A stretch of 64,000 nucleotides of DNA, taken from Acanthococcus lagerstroemiae. Lineage: Eukaryota; Arthropoda; Insecta; Hemiptera; Eriococcidae. The notes under the pieces are model-generated. The model was not told where the DNA came from. It did not search any database and worked only from the letters and a program-made list of their open reading frames with translations. The stretch is taken from the NCBI GenBank assembly GCA_031841125.1, contig CM063110.1:15867626-15931625 (forward strand), given 5' to 3'. A program made the position numbers and the translations under genes. Below are positions 10,848 to 22,034 of this stretch, in pieces. The stretch's first letter is position 1; every line of letters starts with the position of its first letter.

Positions 10848-11543
10848 CTACGGCGCGCCACCGCTTTGAGCAGCCCGAAAGCTGTTCACTTCGTCACTCC
10901 GTCAGTGATTCACTCACTCACTCAGTCATTTGCTTACTTATTTAGTGATTCACTCAATCACTCGCTTATTTATTCAGTTATCCACACAGGTACTCAATCA
11001 CTTACTTAGTGACTCAGTGATTCACTCAGTCACTCACTTATTTATTGATTTATTCACTCAGTTACTCCATCACTCACTCAATCACTCAGTCACCCGCTTA
11101 CTAATTTAGTGATTTACTAAGTTACTCACTCACTTACTCAGGGATTCACTCACTCACTTAGTCATTCACTCGTTCTCTAATTTAGTTATTCAGTCCCTTC
11201 CTCACTCCATCACTCACTCAATGAGTCAGTGATTCACTCAGTCACTAGCTTACTTATTTAGTGATTCACGCACTTACTCAGTTATTTATTCATTTTCTAA
11301 TTCAGTTATTCATTCACTTTCTTACTCCATCACGCACCCAATGAATCAGTGATTCACTTACTCACTCAGTCACTCGCTTACTCATTGAGTTCGTCACTAG
11401 TCATTCAGTGATTCACTCACTCACTCACTCATTCATTCATTCATTCATTCATTCATACACTAATTCAGCTAATAATTCACTTCTTCACTTCCTCACTCAC
11501 TCGTAAACGACTACAGCGCGCCACCGCTTTGAGCAGCGCGAAA
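10848..11543. repeat. minisatellite (CACTCACTCAGT / TTATTTAGTGATT) between 33-bp direct repeats
   Basis: From 10890 to 11505 the sequence is a run of imperfect CACTCAGTCACTCGCTTACT and ATTTAGTGATTCACTCA units, ending in a perfect ATTC microsatellite near 11429-11453. It is bounded by 33-bp direct repeats at 10848-10880 and 11511-11543 (GCGCGCCACCGCTTTGAGCA core, 2 mismatches). Confidence 0.88.
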
Positions 11544-12049
11544 TCTATTGTTACTAGATTCTCTGATTGACCTAGAGCCTGAAATTTGAGGAAGTTGAAC
11601 ATTTTATTAAAATCAAAAAGTTGTAAATCAAAAGATCTTCCAATGTCACAAGCTGAATCCGATAGCAAATGTTCTGTTGTTTACTTTCCGGGCTTTGGTG
11701 CTGGTGAATATTCGGGCCGTACATCCAAGATTCCAAAACTTTGCTATATGTGTCAAAAACTTCACCTTTTCGTCGCTGATAGGAATAGTCGATACTACCG
11801 CTGTACGGCTCGAATAGGAGAGGAATTTAGTCTGGAACCAAAGTCAAAATTCCATGTATTTTCCCCATAAGAACGAAAGGGAACTTCTGGCACGGATTCC
11901 CCTAATCCAATCACCAGAAAACTTAGTAGTTTTTTTTTTGGTTTATTTATTTATTCATTTGATTTGTTTTTATTGGAATCAATTTAGGAGAAGAATCAGA
12001 GGAAATTCAGAAAGAAAAGATCGGCCAAGATTAAACAACGGCCACCTCA

Positions 12050-12416
12050 ATGTGTAAAGGAAGTTGTCTGTTCCTCTCAAGTATTCCTAACATCCTTCCA
12101 CCTTACCCTCTCATAATAGGGTATGCTCATGTGCGCAAATGTGAGTGCTTGGGGGATAAGGTTCCAATCTGCATTTGCAGGGACGAAACTACGGGGAGGG
12201 GGTGAAACACCCCCAACAATTAGGCAGTCAGCAGATTTTAAAACAGTTTATTCAATTTTTCATCTTCTAAGAACGTTTGTTTATTATTATTATTTTTTTC
12301 AATTTAAAAATATTTTGATTAAAAAATCGGCGACTTTTCAAATTTTTAGAAAATTTTGTCGGCAAATTTTCTTTCTCCACCCCCCCCCCCAAACTGAAAC
12401 TCAAGTTTCGCCTCTG
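12050..12416 (+). repeat. compound repeat with full-length CAGGGACGAAAC MITE (12178-12416)
   Basis: Leader 12050-12177 matches 8165-8290. The MITE starts CAGGGACGAAAC at 12178 and ends GTTTCGCCTCTG at 12416, with good inverted termini. It has a G-run inside the left end and a 10-C run before the right end. No matching 8-bp duplication is visible. Confidence 0.8.
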
Positions 12417-12449
12417 GTATTATTTCTTTGGTAGTGAGATAAATATTGA

Positions 12450-12915
12450 TTCAGCAAAATCAATATGACTCTTCGGATTGGGAAAAAGGCAAATCCCCTC
12501 CCCCCAGCTAAATTTTAAAAATTAGCGTCTCAAGAGATCTCTATTCCGATATCCTGTTCAATAGCCCTTCAGAAGGAGAAAAAGTTGAATATGGAACCCG
12601 AATCGAGGCGGATCGAAAATCTGACTAAATTTTCGACATCAGCGTTTTAAGAAACTCTTATTCCGATAAGTTCTTCAATTTCTTCAGCAAAATTAAATTG
12701 GCCTCTCAAAAGGAGAAAATGTTAAACTGGCGGTTGGATCAAAAATCTGACTAAATTTTCCACATCAGCGTTTCAAGAGACCTCTCTAATCCGATACTTT
12801 GTTCAATTTCTTCAGCAAAATCAACTTAGCCCCTCGGAGGGGGAAAAATGTCAAATCTGGGGCCCGAATCGGGGTCCGATTGGAAATCTGAGGCGATATT
12901 GTCAATCAGCGATTT
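12450..12915. repeat. tandem repeat, about 130-bp unit, 3-4 units
   Basis: Recurring blocks: TTCAGCAAAATCAA, CTTCAGAAGGAGAAA or its variants (about 12567, 12699, 12830), CGAAAATCTGACTAAATTTT and ATCAGCGTTTCAAGAGA. Spacing is about 130 bp. No coding potential. Similar blocks occur around 32500-32880 in a trc intron. Confidence 0.7.
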
Positions 12916-13100
12916 ATATTTGAATTCCTATTCTGTGAGAATACCTTATTCGTTTTTCAAAGTTTGATCTGTGAGCGTGAATGGGGTTCCCAGTGGGTGT
13001 TTTGTGAGTTTAATGCGTGTTATATTCATACGAACTTGATGTTGAGTACATATCTTATATGCTTATGCTTCATATCCCTGTGGATATTCCGTTCCTTTTA

Positions 13101-13620
13101 TTACATTTTACACCCAAAGGTTGTAAAGCAGACTAGTTCAAAAGGTTCGGTCCTTTGAAGCCGTCTTTTGAGGCCAGTGTTGTCTAATAGCTGTTGGACT
13201 TCCTCATTTGAGTGCAAGTGGAAGCGCTTCTCATGTTTGGCTGTGTGCCGGTTGATTCCATCTTCAATGGGAATGCGCAGATCTCGATGGAGGTCCTCGT
13301 CGTTTCGCACAAGCCAGGATGCTTCTGCGAGATCATTTGCAGCACTAGGTTCTGAGCTTTTTGTATATTTTACTAAGATTCGACATCCTCGCGATGCCCT
13401 AGAGGGCTATCCCGTAGGTGCATACCGGGTTCACGATTTGGTTGTACAGCTGTATTATATTTTGTAATAACAGCTGGAAGAATGTTCCCTGCAGTCAGTA
13501 CATTTTTCTTCGTTTTCTAAGTTAATTTCTATTTTCTGAGCCCAGCATGCTCTTTCCAGTTAAGTCGGCTGTCAAAGGTCATTCCTAGCTACTGGCGGTG
13601 CTATTCCGAGATACTTTTCA
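13101..13620 (-). mobile_element. Jockey-clade non-LTR retrotransposon remnant, ORF2 C-terminus
   Basis: The minus strand shows YLGMTFDSRLNWKEHAGLRK (about 13600-13540), NILPAVIT, QLYNQIVNPVCTYGIAL (13455-13400), SNLSKIYKKLRT, then ASWLVRNDEDLHRDLRIP (about 13325-13270) and the tail LKRRLQRTEPFELV. The motif order (YLG, Y-IRP-TYG, WxVRNDxLHRDL) is that of the post-RT region of Jockey-type elements. Frameshifts and stops are present. Confidence 0.85.
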
Positions 13621-14231
13621 ATTGTGAATTAGAACAGGTTGTAATCAACATGAGACCTGTAGCTGACAGTTGTTTGTGCTTCCTAAACAATTTATTGAAA
13701 AATCCGAACTTACCCCGCTTTGCAAAAGCCTTTTTTATTGTGTAAGTTGATTGAGACTGATGTGTAAAACAAGTCGAATAATACTTTTGTAGGGAAGCCA
13801 TACTTTGCGAAGGGTCGAGAAAGTTGATAAGTAAGGCTCTTTCGAAAAATTCTGAGCTAAAACATGTAACATTCCTCCTCTGTTGTCCACCTCTGTCTTC
13901 ATTTTTTAACGGTTTTCTGTTATTGAGCCGTTTGTTATTCAAATTATTTCTGTACCTGTTCGCTCAATATTTTTCGTTATTTCTTATGCCGCATTCTTTC
14001 TCTTTTTGTTTTTCCTTATTTTAGTCCTATCTTTGGTTTTTTTTTGTTCTTCTGCCACTCTTCATCTGTCTATTCCTTTACAGACTCTACCGGCCACCGG
14101 CAGAATATTGGCGTTTGAAAATTAGCAAAGTTACCTAATTCGTATTCAAGGAGAATGTTGTCTAAACTTGTTTCGCACAGCCAGCTGTCACATCATCTAA
14201 AAATACTCCCATCTAAAAATATTCGCACTTA

Positions 14232-14565
14232 TACGAGGTCTGCCCGGGAATTATCCGACCTTCACTTATAATGACTTGTTCAGGCCTTCAGGGGAACATA
14301 TCGCCTTCGAAGTACTCCCTTTGAGAGTCGGAAACCGTTTCTCCTATTTTTGGAAGCACTCCGGGTGTAACCGTTAGCTCACTCGTCACATGTTATTTGC
14401 CAGATCGTCGAATCTTTTTCCTTTCAACGAAATTTTCTGTTTGGAGAGGAGCCAGAAGTCACAGGGAGTGTCTGGACTGTTTGGCGCCGACCTGACCTGC
14501 ACAATGCCGTGTTTCGTCAATAATCTCGAACAAGGTGCGAGGAGTGAGCCAGCTAGCTGTCATGA
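14232..14565 (-). mobile_element. mariner transposase remnant, C-terminal half with terminal repeat
   Basis: The minus strand gives HDS-LAHSSHLVRDY, then after a frame change APNSPDTPCDFWLLSKQK, ISLKGKRFDDL, and near the end SQREYFEGDM, the mariner C-terminal signature. The element terminus TACGAGGTCTGCCCGGGAA begins at 14232 after a TA. HDS corresponds to the HDNA of intact mariners. The element continues at 16660-16765 across a 2.1-kb insert. Confidence 0.85.
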
Positions 14566-16659
14566 CCCCCACAGTGGCCATAGTCCTCCACCTAGTCTCC
14601 CCTGATCACCCTCTTCCACCACGAGTGCTCACCATTAGGACCACTTCCTTCGACCACCCCACACCACTGTGGCCTTCATTTTAGTTCAAGTACCACACCC
14701 CCCACCAAGACCTGGCGGCCTTAGTCCCTCTCTACAGCCTTCCCCTTCTGCGACTCCATCGCCCTACGGCCTCCTCGCTCAACCACCACGAAGATCCCCT
14801 GGTCCTCCAACCAGGAGCTTCCACCACCATGACAAAACCGAGAACCCTTCCCTTCAAGACCACCTGCCCGGGACCAGAACCTTCCGCACCAGGGCCTTCA
14901 TTCGCCTTCCCGGCCGCCTCTCTCACCAAGGACTTCCTCCTCCATCAGGACCTCTTACACACCATCCCCCCGAGACCGTCATCTTCCTCTACAGTCCCCG
15001 CCACCGCCGTGGTTTTCCTTCCTTTCAGGAGCTCCCTCTTCCAACATGAGTACCTCTTACACCCCGGGCCTTTAACTACCAAAATTTTACCGCCCCTCTA
15101 GGATCCTCACACACCACTACCTCCTCCTTCCTCAATGGCCACCCTCTCCAACCAAGGATTTCCTCCGCCACAAGGACCTCTAACTCACCACTACCCTCTG
15201 GGCTTCATCTCCCATCAGAGCCCTGTCCTCACTATGGCCCTTCAACCCCCTTGAAGATCCCTGACCATCTACCCAGGAGCTCTCACAACCATGACCACCC
15301 CTCCCCCGAGCGCCCTTCTCCCTGAAGACCGCACGCCGTCGCAAGCCCCTCCCGCACCACGGCCATTTCTCTCCAAGGTCCCCTCTCTCACCAAGGACTT
15401 TCTCCTCTACCAGGTCCTCTTACTCCCGCCCCACCCAGGGCCTTCATCTTCGTCCACAACCCACGCTCCCATAGAGGCTCTTCTCCCCCTTTAAGAGCTT
15501 CCTCCACAACCATGGACCCCCCCCCCTGAGGGTGGGCTACCGCTGGAAAATTCAGTAATTAAGGGGCCGGGTAGGCAACCTGCCGCGACTTGTGATCTTG
15601 AAGATTATGGGTAATTATGTCATTCTATGTCTTTTTATGTCTTATTATGTCGGTTATGTCTTAAGACTTGGAGATCTTTTATATTGGAACAGCACTACCT
15701 CCTCCTTCCTCAATGGCCATCCTCTCCTACCAAGGATTTCCTCCACCATGAGGACCTCTCACCCACCACTACCCTTTGGGCTTCATCTCCCATCAGAGCC
15801 CCTGTCCTCACTATAGCCCTCCAACCTCCTTGAAGATCCCTGACCATCCACCCAGGAGCTCTCACAACCATGACCACCCCTCTCCCGAGCGCCATTCCCC
15901 CTCAAGACCCCACCCCCACCACCAGCCCTTCCCGCACCATAGCCATTTCTCTTCAAGGTCCCCTCCCTCACCCTATGACTTTCTCCTCCACCAGGTCCTC
16001 TTACACCTGCCCCACCCAGGGCCTTCATCTCCGTCCACAGCCTACGCCCCACAGGGGCCCTCTACCCCCTTCAGGAGCTCCCTCCTCAACTATGAACCCC
16101 CTCATGAGGGTAGGCTACCTCTATTGAATAACTAAGGGCAGGGTAGGCAACCGCAGCGACTTGAGATCTTAGAGATTATGAGTAATTATGTCATTTTATG
16201 TCTTTTTATGTCTCATTATGTCAGTTATGTATTAAAACCTGGAGAGCTTGTATGTTAGAACAGATTATGTCCTTGAAAGTAGTTGATATGCCCCTGCAGT
16301 TTTCCAGGGGCTCTCCTCCCCCTTCAGGAGCTTCCTCCACAACCATAAACCCCCTCCTGAAGAGCTACCCTGGAAAATTGAGTAATTAAGGGGCCAGGTA
16401 GGCAACCTGCCGCGACTTGTTATCTTGAAGATTATGTGTAATTATGTCATTTTATGTCTTTTATGTCTTATTATGTCGGTTATGTCTTAAAACTTGGAGA
16501 TCTTTTATATTAGAACAGATTATGTTCTTGAAAGTAGCTGATCTGCCCCTGCAATTTTTCGGATTTTTAGATAGGCAACCCGCAGTGCGTTTTTTTTTCC
16601 GCGGAGGCGGCGGCGGCGGTGGCGGCGGCGGCGGTGGCGGCGGCGGATTTTACTTTTTT
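14566..16659. mobile_element. 2.1-kb pyrimidine-rich insert with internal tandem repeats and 28-bp flanking duplication
   Basis: The plus strand is strongly C+T rich with many CCTC and CCAC blocks, so all its long Pro/Ser frames are composition artefacts. The block CTCCTTCCTCAATGGCCA recurs at 15122 and 15704, and TTATGTCTTTTTATGTCTTA-like blocks occur near 15600, 16180 and 16440. The right end has a GGC/GGT triplet tract (16606-16647). Its borders are the perfect 28-bp duplicates 14538-14565 and 16660-16687, both part of the mariner. Confidence 0.75.
16606..16647. repeat. (GGC)n triplet repeat
   Basis: About 14 GGC/GGT triplets. On the plus strand one frame gives poly-Gly. It lies at the right end of the pyrimidine-rich insert. 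Confidence 0.9.
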
Positions 16660-16765
16660 CGAGGAGTGAGCCAGCTAGCTGTCATGATAGAGCATCATTT
16701 CCTAATTTTTTTTTTTAAATTTGGATCGTTTTCTTCTCACAGTGTCTTTTATTGTGCGTTGTCTT
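16660..16765 (-). mobile_element. mariner transposase remnant, central part
   Basis: The minus strand reads IKDTVRRKRSKF (16765-16725) then MLYHDS-LAHSS (16700-16662), matching the mariner segment RDxVRRKRPxL followed by HHDNAxxHxS. It joins directly to 14565 if the 2.1-kb insert and one copy of its 28-bp duplication are removed. Confidence 0.8.
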
Positions 16766-16789
16766 AGATACAAAATACAGTCTTAAATA

Positions 16790-17420
16790 ATATAATCGGT
16801 CCACGGTCGGGCATGGGCCTCTTCGATCCTCCACCAGGTTCTGTCCTCAGCTGCACTTCTCCACGCTATTCCCACTAGATTTCCTGGCACAGGCCTCTCC
16901 GATTCTCCACCAGGTTCTGTCCTCAGCTGCACTTCTCCACGCTATTCCCACTCGATTTTGTATTTCGTCCCTCTGTCGTACCCCTCTTCATCTGTAGTCC
17001 CTGCCTTCGTACTCCCTCGTATGGGGTCCAATTTATTGTTCTTCTGTTCCACCTGCCCTCCTTCGGCCTTACCATATGTCCGACATAGGCAAATTTTAAT
17101 TTCATTTTCGCTCACGTGTCTTTGAGTTTTTCTTATCTTTCTATTACTTATTCTATCGTTCATCTTTACCCACAGAATCCTTCTCTCCGTGATTCTTTTC
17201 ATACTTTGTAGTTTCAATGTTTAACTTTTTGTTAGGGACCATGTCTGGACTGCATAGCTGAGAACGTGTAGGACACAGCTATCCAAGATTCCGGTTTTCG
17301 ACTTCAATCCTATTTTTTTCTTTCTAAAGACCTTTTTAAGGAACCAGAATTTTCCTCTTGTTTTTTAAAGTTATTTTCAGCTCTATTTTTGAACGATATG
17401 CTTGTCCTAAGTTACTGATG
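16790..17420 (-). mobile_element. non-LTR retrotransposon remnant, ORF2 C-terminus and 3' end
   Basis: Minus strand: GILDSCVLHVLSYAVQTWSL (about 17293-17230), ITERRILWVKMNDRISNRK (17200-17145), KICLCRTYGKAEGGQVEQ (17095-17040), then SAAEDRTWWRIEEAHARP (about 16870-16812). The order matches post-RT regions of CR1/RTE-like elements (LTYGAQTW, ERxxLGxxxxDRIxN, AGHVxR, DRxxWRxxxEAxxQ). A tandem duplication of about 70 bp covers 16829-16950. Confidence 0.85.
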
Positions 17421-17599
17421 TGTACCTTAGTCTCTCGACTAGTAGGCTGCGTCCTCCACTTTTTCTCTCCTGCGCTATTCTTCTCATCTCTGAGGAGGAT
17501 TTACATTGTGTATCTTTTATTAGAAAGTTATCATTACCCGCCTAAGGACTGGACATACACGCCTCGCACATCCGCATCTTCTCACTAACCTGTATCCCC

Positions 17600-18060
17600 C
17601 TTAACTGTTCACACTTTGAAGATGAAGACGCTTTCTCACTGTGGACCACCTCTTCTCATGCCCCTCCCTCACCTGCCTTCGTAACTCTCACCACGTCCCT
17701 CATAGTCGAGTCTTGGCCCTCTCCAACTCTGACGAGCACATAAACAACACCCTCACCTACCTTTCCACTGCTGGGATACCTCTGCAACATACAGACAACA
17801 TTTCCTGAGCCCATAACCCAAGAGTGTAGCTCCATGACTCGATAATAATAAAATTTAAAAAAAAAAAAAGAGAAGAAAAAAAGAAGAATTTAATAGTTTT
17901 TCTTTTTCATCCGTTAAATTATTTGTTCTCTTTCTTCTTGCTCCGAATCTTAAGATGTACACCGCTTACCTATAACCATAAAACCCAAACCCTGTAACTA
18001 TTGTAATTCCATTCCGAGGCCATAGCCGTTAGGCATTAAAAGTCTCGTTAATGTAAAAAA
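17600..18060 (+). mobile_element. non-LTR retrotransposon 3' end (ORF2 C-terminus, UTR, A-tail)
   Basis: From 17640 the plus strand reads VDHLFSCPSLTCLRNSHHVP, then HSRVLALSNSDEHINNTL and YLSTAGIPLQHTDNIS ending in TGA near 17808. The DHLFSCPSL motif is the C-terminal ExHxLxxCPxL zinc-knuckle region of I/Jockey-type elements. The following UTR ends with GGCATTAAAAGTCTCGTTAA and an A-run at 18054-18065, an apparent tail. Confidence 0.75.
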
Positions 18061-18097
18061 AAAAATAATAAAATATATCTTTTTACTTTATTATATG

Positions 18098-18350
18098 GAC
18101 GCTATTCAACAAAAGGGAACCAACTGGTAAAATCCGCTTTTTGAGAACACGCGATTTGAAGTTCAAGAGCTGTGTAAAAACTCTATGATATAGCGTTTAC
18201 TGATAAGCTTTTTTCAACGAGAGTACACATTTTTGAATCGGGGGGCCCAATTTTGAAAAATTCCACTTTTTACGCTCTTTCCAACGATACTATCAAATAA
18301 CTCATTTTTGTTTACAAATGTTGGTTGGTTCCCTTTTGCTGAATAGCGTC
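18098..18350. mobile_element. 253-bp MITE with 27-bp TIRs and 6-bp TSD
   Basis: Left TIR 18098-18124 (GACGCTATTCAACAAAAGGG start) and right TIR 18324-18350 are reverse complements with one mismatch in 27. Both sides carry TATATG (18092-18097 and 18351-18356). No ORF. The superfamily is not assigned. A TA target of the Tc1/mariner type within a chance 6-bp match is possible. Confidence 0.88.
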
Positions 18351-18717
18351 TATATGCCGATCGACTTTTCCTGCTTTCATATTTTGCTTCTCAATTTCCT
18401 CACAATTCTGATTAATCCATTTTTCTTTTGCTTTCTTACATTTTTTTTTTTTTTTTTTGATTTCATAAAGCCTTATGTTTGTCCTTATTTTCTCTTTGGC
18501 TTGTTTACACTTTTTTTTCCGTCCATTAATTTTAGTATCTTGTTTTCCATCATGATTTTCTCCCTTCTATTTTTTTGAATACCTAACTTCTTCCTTGCTG
18601 CCGGGATTATTGCTTTCTTCTGTGCTATACACTCCCCATTAATATCATTCCCTTTGTGTGATTTACGAAGTTTTCTTTTTATTTCTTCTAATTTTCTCTA
18701 CCTCTTTCAATAACTCC

Positions 18718-18840
18718 AAATTCCACTTTGTTTTTACTTTCTTCTCACTCGTCTTTTAAATTTAAACCTACATTCTCCAAATTCCACTTTGTTTTTACTT
18801 TCTTCTCACTCGTCTTTTTTAAATTTAAACCTACATTTTA
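18718..18840. repeat. tandem duplication of about 60 bp
   Basis: The block beginning AAATTCCACTTTGTTTTTAC and ending AAATTTAAACCTACATT occurs twice back to back, differing by two T. Recent by its near identity. Confidence 0.85.
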
Positions 18841-18844
18841 TGAC

Positions 18845-19400
18845 TTCTAAATTGGGGTCATTATTGACCTACATCCACTCCCGGGGTCTGTCTGACAATC
18901 CAGTATTTGATTTCTATATCTTCTTCTCGTAATAATACATATAATCTGTTTGATATCTTCTTTCATCTCCTGGGCTTTTCCAAGTGTATTTTCTTCTTTC
19001 GTGATTTTTACAGAGTGTTTCCAATAGTTAATTTATTTTTTATATTCTTCCCGAAATTCTGTGAGCCTCGACCTTCTTTCATTTCGCGCTCCTAATCCAT
19101 GCTCCCCGCATACCCCTTCATTCTTTCTTCCTCCTACATTGGCGTTCCAATCTCCCATTATAATTAAATCTTCTTTTTCGTTTACCTTGCTTAATACTTC
19201 ATAAATTTCTTCATAAATTTTTAAAACTTCTTCTTCACTATTACTTCCTGTTGGCATGTAAACTTGAACTATCACTAAAGATACTGGTTTAGCAAAAATT
19301 CTAACCATTTATATTCTCTCACTATTTTCGTCGTAACTTTGCACTCTATTCCCTACACTTTCAACGAAATCGACCACCTCTCGATAAAATGATGTAAGAA
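18845..19400 (-). mobile_element. non-LTR retrotransposon remnant: AP-endonuclease domain
   Basis: Minus strand: VVDFVESVGNRVQSYDEN (about 19385-19330), then PVSLVIVQVYMPTGSNSEEE, EVLSKVNEKEDLIIMGDWNA (19193-19135), NVGGRKNEGVCGEHGLG, ARNERRSRLTEF, YTWKSPGDERRYQTDYM (about 18980-18930) and PGVDV near 18880. GDWNA and YTWKSP are signature motifs of the LINE endonuclease. It is frameshifted and meets an oppositely oriented LINE piece at about 19400. Confidence 0.9.
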
Positions 19401-19401
19401 T

Positions 19402-20560
19402 ACTGATGAATAATGAAGTACTAAATGCGTTTCTATTCCCCTCTGACCACCGTACAAGAACAGCTACTCTAGGAATACCACGTCGTTCAAAGCTCAAAAA
19501 TAACCTCAAAATCAGCAGATCTAAAATTGTCCACAAAATGCAGGAAGCTCTACAAATGACAAAAGAAGAGGTATTTAGAATGAAGGAAAAAAGTTACGAT
19601 GTAGTCTCGACAAAAGGTAAGAAACAGCAAGTACGGATGACAAGGGAGGAAACTAAGCAGCTGATAACAGATAGGGCAGACCTTAAGAAAATATCCCCCA
19701 AAATAAACAGCCAGAAAATAGAACTAGTAGAAATGAACAAATTGGTGAAAAAAAGAATTCGACAAAATATAAAAAGTTAAGGACATCTCGGAGGAAGGTA
19801 TGGTGTGGTGGGACGTATGACGATGCACGCATGCCAAAGTGGCCTCTATGACACCGCACCCCCGGCCCCGGAAATTACCCTTTCGAGTATCGCATCAGTG
19901 GCTGGAGGGACGCTTTGAGATCGGGCTCGAGCCTCCATTTCGCCGTACCGCAACCGGTGCGCGCGTCCTGCAAGGGCCACCATGGAGTACCCTACTGACC
20001 AACCAGTTAACTTCGAATATTAGTAAAATGTTTCTAATAGTAATGAAACACAGAATTTTCAACGCATTAGACTCGCAAACCTGAGGAACCAGCAGGTTTT
20101 AGAAAAGATTACTCAATTGTTGATCACATTTTTAGTATGCTGAACTGTACAATGAAGTTTCTCGGGAATAATAAAATGAATGATCTATGTTACGTTCATC
20201 GACTTAAACCAAGCATTCGATTCGGTGTCGCACAGAAGCGTTTGGAAGTCACTAAGGGACTAGGAAATAAACGCTGAAATCATACAAATTTTGGAAGAAC
20301 TTTGCAAAATCTCTACGGCATATGTGAAGCTGGACCTTCCCGGGGAAAAGTTCAAATTGGGTAGGGGCGTAAAGTAGGGTGATCCACTCTTTCCCAATCT
20401 GTTTAATAGAGTGTCTTAGAAGGAGAATTTCGGAACTTAAGGTGGGAGGATCAGGGAATTATGGTGAATGGGCGTAGGCTATGTCACATTCGCCTCACAG
20501 ATGTGTGAAATTATGATTACCACGTCCATTATTATTTAATACAAAGACGTAGTGATTGCA
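19402..20560 (+). mobile_element. non-LTR retrotransposon remnant: endonuclease end plus reverse transcriptase
   Basis: The plus strand shows VLNAFLFPSDHRTRTATL (endonuclease SDHR motif, about 19417-19470), a Lys-rich linker to 19780, then a short-SINE insertion (19801-19998). RT follows: NISKMFLIVMKHRI (20010-20050), AGFRKDYSIVDHIFSMLN (about 20092-20146), FIDLNQAFDSVSHRSVWKSL (about 20196-20250), TAYVKLDLPGEKFKLGRGVK and GDPLFPNLFN (to about 20405). The catalytic FIDL block is present. Many stops. Confidence 0.88.
19801..19998 (+). repeat. short-SINE family copy 1 (long form)
   Basis: Starts TGGTGTGGTGGGACGTATGA and contains the family core GATGCACGCATGCC plus ACACCGCACCCCCGGCC and ACCCTTTCGAGTATCGCATC. 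The extension to about 19998 (CTCCATTTCGCC) is shared with 44772-45090. It sits inside a LINE remnant between its endonuclease and RT. Confidence 0.8.
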
Positions 20561-21429
20561 ATTCTTATTGAAAGGAGGACGGGGAGACATGTCGGGGAAC
20601 CGCTAACTGATCGAGTAAATGCTGCTAATTTTGAATCCAAATTTCAATCAGGAAGCAGAAAAGAAACCAGGAAAACTATAATCATTTTCCAATTTTAACA
20701 ACTAAAATTAATTCAATGGTTATGTCGTGAGAATTCGCATCCTCGCTCACGCCAACAAATCATACCTATTGCTCGTTCACACCTCGTGGGACAGTTTAGG
20801 AGTTTTAGTTCTCGTCAGAATCGGTGTGCTTCTCGCACCGACCGAAATTGTCAACAACACGTGTATGCTCAAATGACCTGCAAGTGAACGGTCACCAAGA
20901 TGTCCACTGGTCACACGATCGAAATCAAAACACAATATCGAAAATCAATACACCTTTCCTTGAGTTCCGGGAACTCGACCGCTACGCTTTTTCATGGTCA
21001 TAAGCTCCGCAGTGAAAAAATAACCGCGAGCGCCCGCCCGCCAGAGATTCTATATTTCAACATCTACCCACACGTGTCAAGTGCAAATCCAAGAAAATAC
21101 AACAAATAGGTATACAATGTATCGCTTTCTATAGCATACCTATATTTTGAATCACGAGCATCGCTCCCATCGCGTAAAACCTACTCGTGCCAGCTCTGTA
21201 AAAATAGTCAACATCCCCCGTGTCGCCGCTCATCCTATGATAGCCGCTCCTCTTGAGCGAAGACACCATCATCGAACGTATCGATCAATACTAAAGTTCT
21301 CCACAAAGGCTCAGTCCTGGTCTTGGTCTTACTCTCAGGTGGAGCAATCGCTAGCATCCTCTCATCAGCATCTTTTCAGACTTCGAAATCCAAAGTGTAG
21401 TCATTGCTCTGTCGTGTCGCAAGGATAAA

Positions 21430-21616
21430 AGCCTAGTGGCGTATTTAGGGGGGGCTAGGGGGGCTGGGACCCCCTGGAAACTTTATTTTTTTTAAATATA
21501 CGAATAAGCTTGCGCCCTTCCCCCTTCTACCACTCTGCCCTATCGCCCATATTAATTTTATTTTTCAGTTTGGACCCCACCCCCGCCCAATTTCATCCTG
21601 GATACGCCACTGACTG
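21430..21616. mobile_element. hAT-like MITE (TAGTGGCGTAT / ATACGCCACTG ends)
   Basis: Left end TAGTGGCGTATTTAGGGG at about 21434, right end GGATACGCCACTG at about 21613, with G-run and C-run inside the termini, as in the 2007-2272 element. No target duplication is clear. Confidence 0.7.
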
Positions 21617-22034
21617 TAACTTTAAAGTATCATTAAGTGATCACCTTTTTGAAACAAATAACGTAATCTGTTAATCGATAAAAATCAATAAATCATATTT
21701 CCCACTTTCACGTCTCGGCTAAGTCAATTCAAGGAATCCGACGCTGGTCCCCGACTCGCGGTAACGTACCTCGATCACACCGAATCGGTTCCATCAATCC
21801 GATCTACAGATCCTTCGATCCATCGACACTACCACCTCACGACAGGTCACATTGTCGATTCACACCAATAATTGTCTGGGCAGGGAATGGTGTGAGTTGC
21901 CATCGCACCCCTTCATATGTCCATGTGCTGGATATATTCTTACAATTTCTTTCTTCGAATACTTCTTATTTTGAAGAAATAAGTTCGAAGTTGAATATCA
22001 TGCCAGTATACCTCAAGAGTATCAGGCTTTCAGT

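Noticed and set aside
10890..11505. CRISPR-like array of short repeats
   Set aside because: Units are contiguous and degenerate with no spacers of constant length; the context is eukaryotic. It is a minisatellite.
14669..16135. Several long Pro/Ser-rich plus-strand frames (up to 126 codons) resembling a proline-rich protein
   Set aside because: They occur in all frames because the strand is C+T rich; they lie in a repeated insert within a mariner, with no shared codon frame between repeat units.
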